64,000 nucleotides of DNA from NCBI GenBank assembly GCA_045806965.1, contig JBJMIG010000006.1, positions 62,001 through 126,000 of the forward strand. The letters run 5' to 3'. The notes below the pieces were generated by a model, which did not search any database, was not told the DNA's origin, and was given only the letters and a program-made list of their open reading frames with translations. Of the stretch, positions 63,049-64,000 are shown one piece after another (position 1 is the first letter of the stretch; the number at the start of each line of letters is the position of its first letter). The DNA comes from DASYTH01 sp045806965. GTDB lineage: Bacteria > Actinomycetota > Actinomycetes > Mycobacteriales > Pseudonocardiaceae. The position numbers and the translations under genes were made by a program.

Positions 63049-63066
63049 TTGTGAACGTATGCACAA
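63049..63066. promoter_or_regulatory. Rex operator (ROP)
   Basis: TTGTGAACGTATGCACAA matches the Streptomyces Rex consensus TTGTGAAnnnnTTCACAA at 13 of 14 fixed positions; the one change is TGCACAA for TTCACAA. It lies upstream of rex. A half site TGTGAACA is nearby at 63031-63038. This supports autoregulation and NADH control of the heme operon. Confidence 0.88.
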
Positions 63067-63197
63067 AGTCGCCGGCCAGGGACATGAAACCAGGACACAA
63101 CACCCCGCAAGGCAACCGCTGCAGACCCGGTCGAACACCAATGGAGCCGAGTCACCCCGGGCGCCGAAGCCACAGCGAGGTGAGCGCAGCAGATACA

Positions 63198-63246
63198 GCG
63201 GAATGTCACCTTCCGCGTGTAGAACCGCATGAAGGTGACCTTCCGC
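63198..63246. repeat. 49-bp double-hairpin repeat, copy G
   Basis: Both arms here are palindrome-like: GCGGAA TGTCACC TTCCGC on the left shows the design clearly, a six-base stem around a seven-base core. The right arm has the core GGTGACC in the opposite orientation. The centre is GTGTAGAA. GATACA and TCTATC flank it. Confidence 0.9.
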
Positions 63247-63291
63247 TCTATCCGCTAACGGCGCGCCGGAGCCGTGCGAGCCGGCCGGCCC

Positions 63292-63526
63292 GTGTCTGGA
63301 CTGACGAGCAGCGCAGCGAGCGAGGAACGAGCGAGTGAGCAGCGCAGGAGGGAAGACGCCGGCTCAACGGCCGCGAGCCGCGCGAACGAGCCTGCGAGTG
63401 AGCGCCGAAGACACAGCCCGAGCGAGCCTGCGAGTGAGCGCCGAAGACACAGCCCGAGCGAGCCTGCGAGTGAGCGCCGAAGACACAGCCCGAGCGAGCT
63501 TGCGAGTGAGCGCCGCAGACACCGCG
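63292..63526. repeat. 75-bp dispersed repeat followed by a 36-bp tandem array
   Basis: 63292-63366 matches 51315-51389 in 74 of 75 bases. Four 36-base units follow at 63383-63418, 63419-63454, 63455-63490 and 63491-63526, each with GAGCCTGCGAGTGAGCG or GAGCTTGCGAGTGAGCG and then GAAGACAC or GCAGACAC. There are no unique spacers. The same order (49-bp repeat, 75-bp unit, GAGCTTGCGAG units) is found at 51 kb. Confidence 0.9.
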
Positions 63527-63529
63527 CAA

Positions 63530-64000
63530 TCAAGCAGCGGTGAACGGCACCGAGTGCCAGCCGGTGGCGCCGTCGGGGTCCGGCGGTGCCTGCTGGTCGG
63601 TCTGGGTGTAGCCCTTGCGGTCGGTGGCGCGCACCGCCACCCGGTGCTCGCCCTTGCCCACCTCCACCGTCGCCCGCCACATCCGCCAGGTGTCCACGCT
63701 CACCTCGGTGGACAGCTCCGCCTGCTGCCACGGGCCATCGTCCACCCGCACCTCGACCTTCTCGACGCCGACCGACTGCGCCCAGGCCACCCCCGCCACC
63801 ATTATTCGGCCGGCCGGCCGGCGCGCGTTGGTCTGCGGGTTGTCGATTCGCGACTCGGTCTTGATCGGTCCCTTCGCCGACCAGCCGCGCGGCACCCAAT
63901 AGCCCTCGGCCTGGTCGAACCGGGTGAGGTTCCAGTCGACCACCCATTTGGTCGCCGACACGTAGCCGTAGAGGCCGGGCACCACCATCCGGGCCGGGAA
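63530..64000 (-). CDS. C-terminal part of a sulfite-oxidase-type molybdopterin oxidoreductase, partial
   Basis: The frame is open to the window edge and 156 residues are visible. FPARMVVPGLYGYVSATKWVVDWNL is the end of the molybdopterin-binding domain. The rest (ESRIDNPQTNARRPAGRIMVAGVAWAQSVGVEKVEVRVDDGPWQQAEL ... RMWRATVEVGKGEHRVAVRATDRKG) is the Mo-cofactor dimerisation domain with immunoglobulin-like fold. It is probably a membrane-anchored or secreted YedY/sulfite-oxidase family enzyme; the substrate cannot be judged from this part. Confidence 0.85.
   Translation of the reverse strand, partial: FPARMVVPGLYGYVSATKWVVDWNLTRFDQAEGYWVPRGWSAKGPIKTESRIDNPQTNARRPAGRIMVAGVAWAQSVGVEKVEVRVDDGPWQQAELSTEVSVDTWRMWRATVEVGKGEHRVAVRATDRKGYTQTDQQAPPDPDGATGWHSVPFTAA

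Larger units (their letters stand above)
62996..63529. other. 534-base gene-free region upstream of rex
   Basis: From left to right it holds the rex ribosome-binding site, the Rex operator with the promoter, about 130 bases without clear features, 49-bp repeat copy G (63198-63246), the 75-bp repeat (63292-63366) and a 36-bp tandem array (63383-63526). The array ends directly before the stop of the molybdoenzyme gene. Minus-strand frames across the repeats are Ser/Arg-rich repeat translations and are not called genes. Confidence 0.75.

Noticed and set aside
63383..63526. 36-bp tandem units as a possible CRISPR array
   Set aside because: Units touch each other without spacers, and no cas gene is present.
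63248..63529. Minus-strand 93-residue frame with a 12-residue repeat
   Set aside because: It is a translation of the 36-bp tandem array; low complexity and no credible start.

Overview
The window is GC-rich, densely coded chromosomal DNA from an actinobacterium. Mycothiol S-conjugate amidase (mca), BldC, a CobA-HemD fusion, a System II cytochrome c maturation set and menaquinone genes (including a MenJ-type reductase) all point that way. Frequent GTG starts and 4-bp ATGA/GTGA overlaps fit. A member of the Pseudonocardiales or a near relative is my best guess; I cannot name a species. No rRNA, tRNA, CRISPR array, transposase or phage gene was seen, so this looks like core chromosome with a few accessory inserts.

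Layout. 0-5 kb: the end of a MetE-like gene, a small membrane protein, an MMPL exporter, a tocopherol-methyltransferase-like enzyme and a ribbon-helix-helix-like protein. 5-18 kb: a block that, from memory, follows the order of M. tuberculosis Rv1084 to Rv1074c (thioredoxin-domain DUF255 protein, mca with a small membrane partner, greA, metB, a proline-rich membrane protein, cbs, SGNH hydrolase, thiolase). An AsnC-type regulator and hppD are inserted between greA and metB. 18-37 kb: a respiratory-cofactor region with menJ, hemL, a phosphoglycerate-mutase-like gene, the cytochrome c maturation operon (tlpA-like, ccdA, resB, ccsA), an EspI/Rv0530-like ATPase, bldC, a cysteine desulfhydrase, menA, menE, menB and menD. 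37-42 kb: paaABCDE, the phenylacetyl-CoA epoxidase. 42-47 kb: two secreted glycoside hydrolases carrying discoidin domains, one with a frameshift. 47-51 kb: a VWA/solute-binding protein, a Ca2+/H+ antiporter and menG. 51-55 kb: a MacAB-like efflux operon. 55-63 kb: small membrane proteins and the rex-hemA-hemC-cobA/hemD-hemB operon, with a near-consensus Rex operator upstream of rex. The window ends inside a sulfite-oxidase-type molybdoenzyme.

How the genes work together. Heme synthesis (hemL, hemA, hemC, hemD, hemB), heme attachment to cytochrome c (ccdA, resB, ccsA) and menaquinone synthesis (menA, B, D, E, G, J) all supply the electron transport chain. The NADH/NAD+ sensor Rex heads the heme operon.

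The most unusual content is non-coding. Seven copies of a 49-bp double-hairpin repeat occur in 64 kb; one lies inside ccsA, one supplies the menG stop codon and one splits the heme operon. They are accompanied by 21-bp, 36-bp, 75-bp and 95-bp repeat families. The 95-bp family duplicated the ribosome-binding site and start of the gene after hemL. Other points are an intrinsic-terminator-like hairpin in the greA leader, a tandem LacI-type operator before the beta-1,3-glucanase gene, and tandem octamers before the ribbon-helix-helix-like gene.
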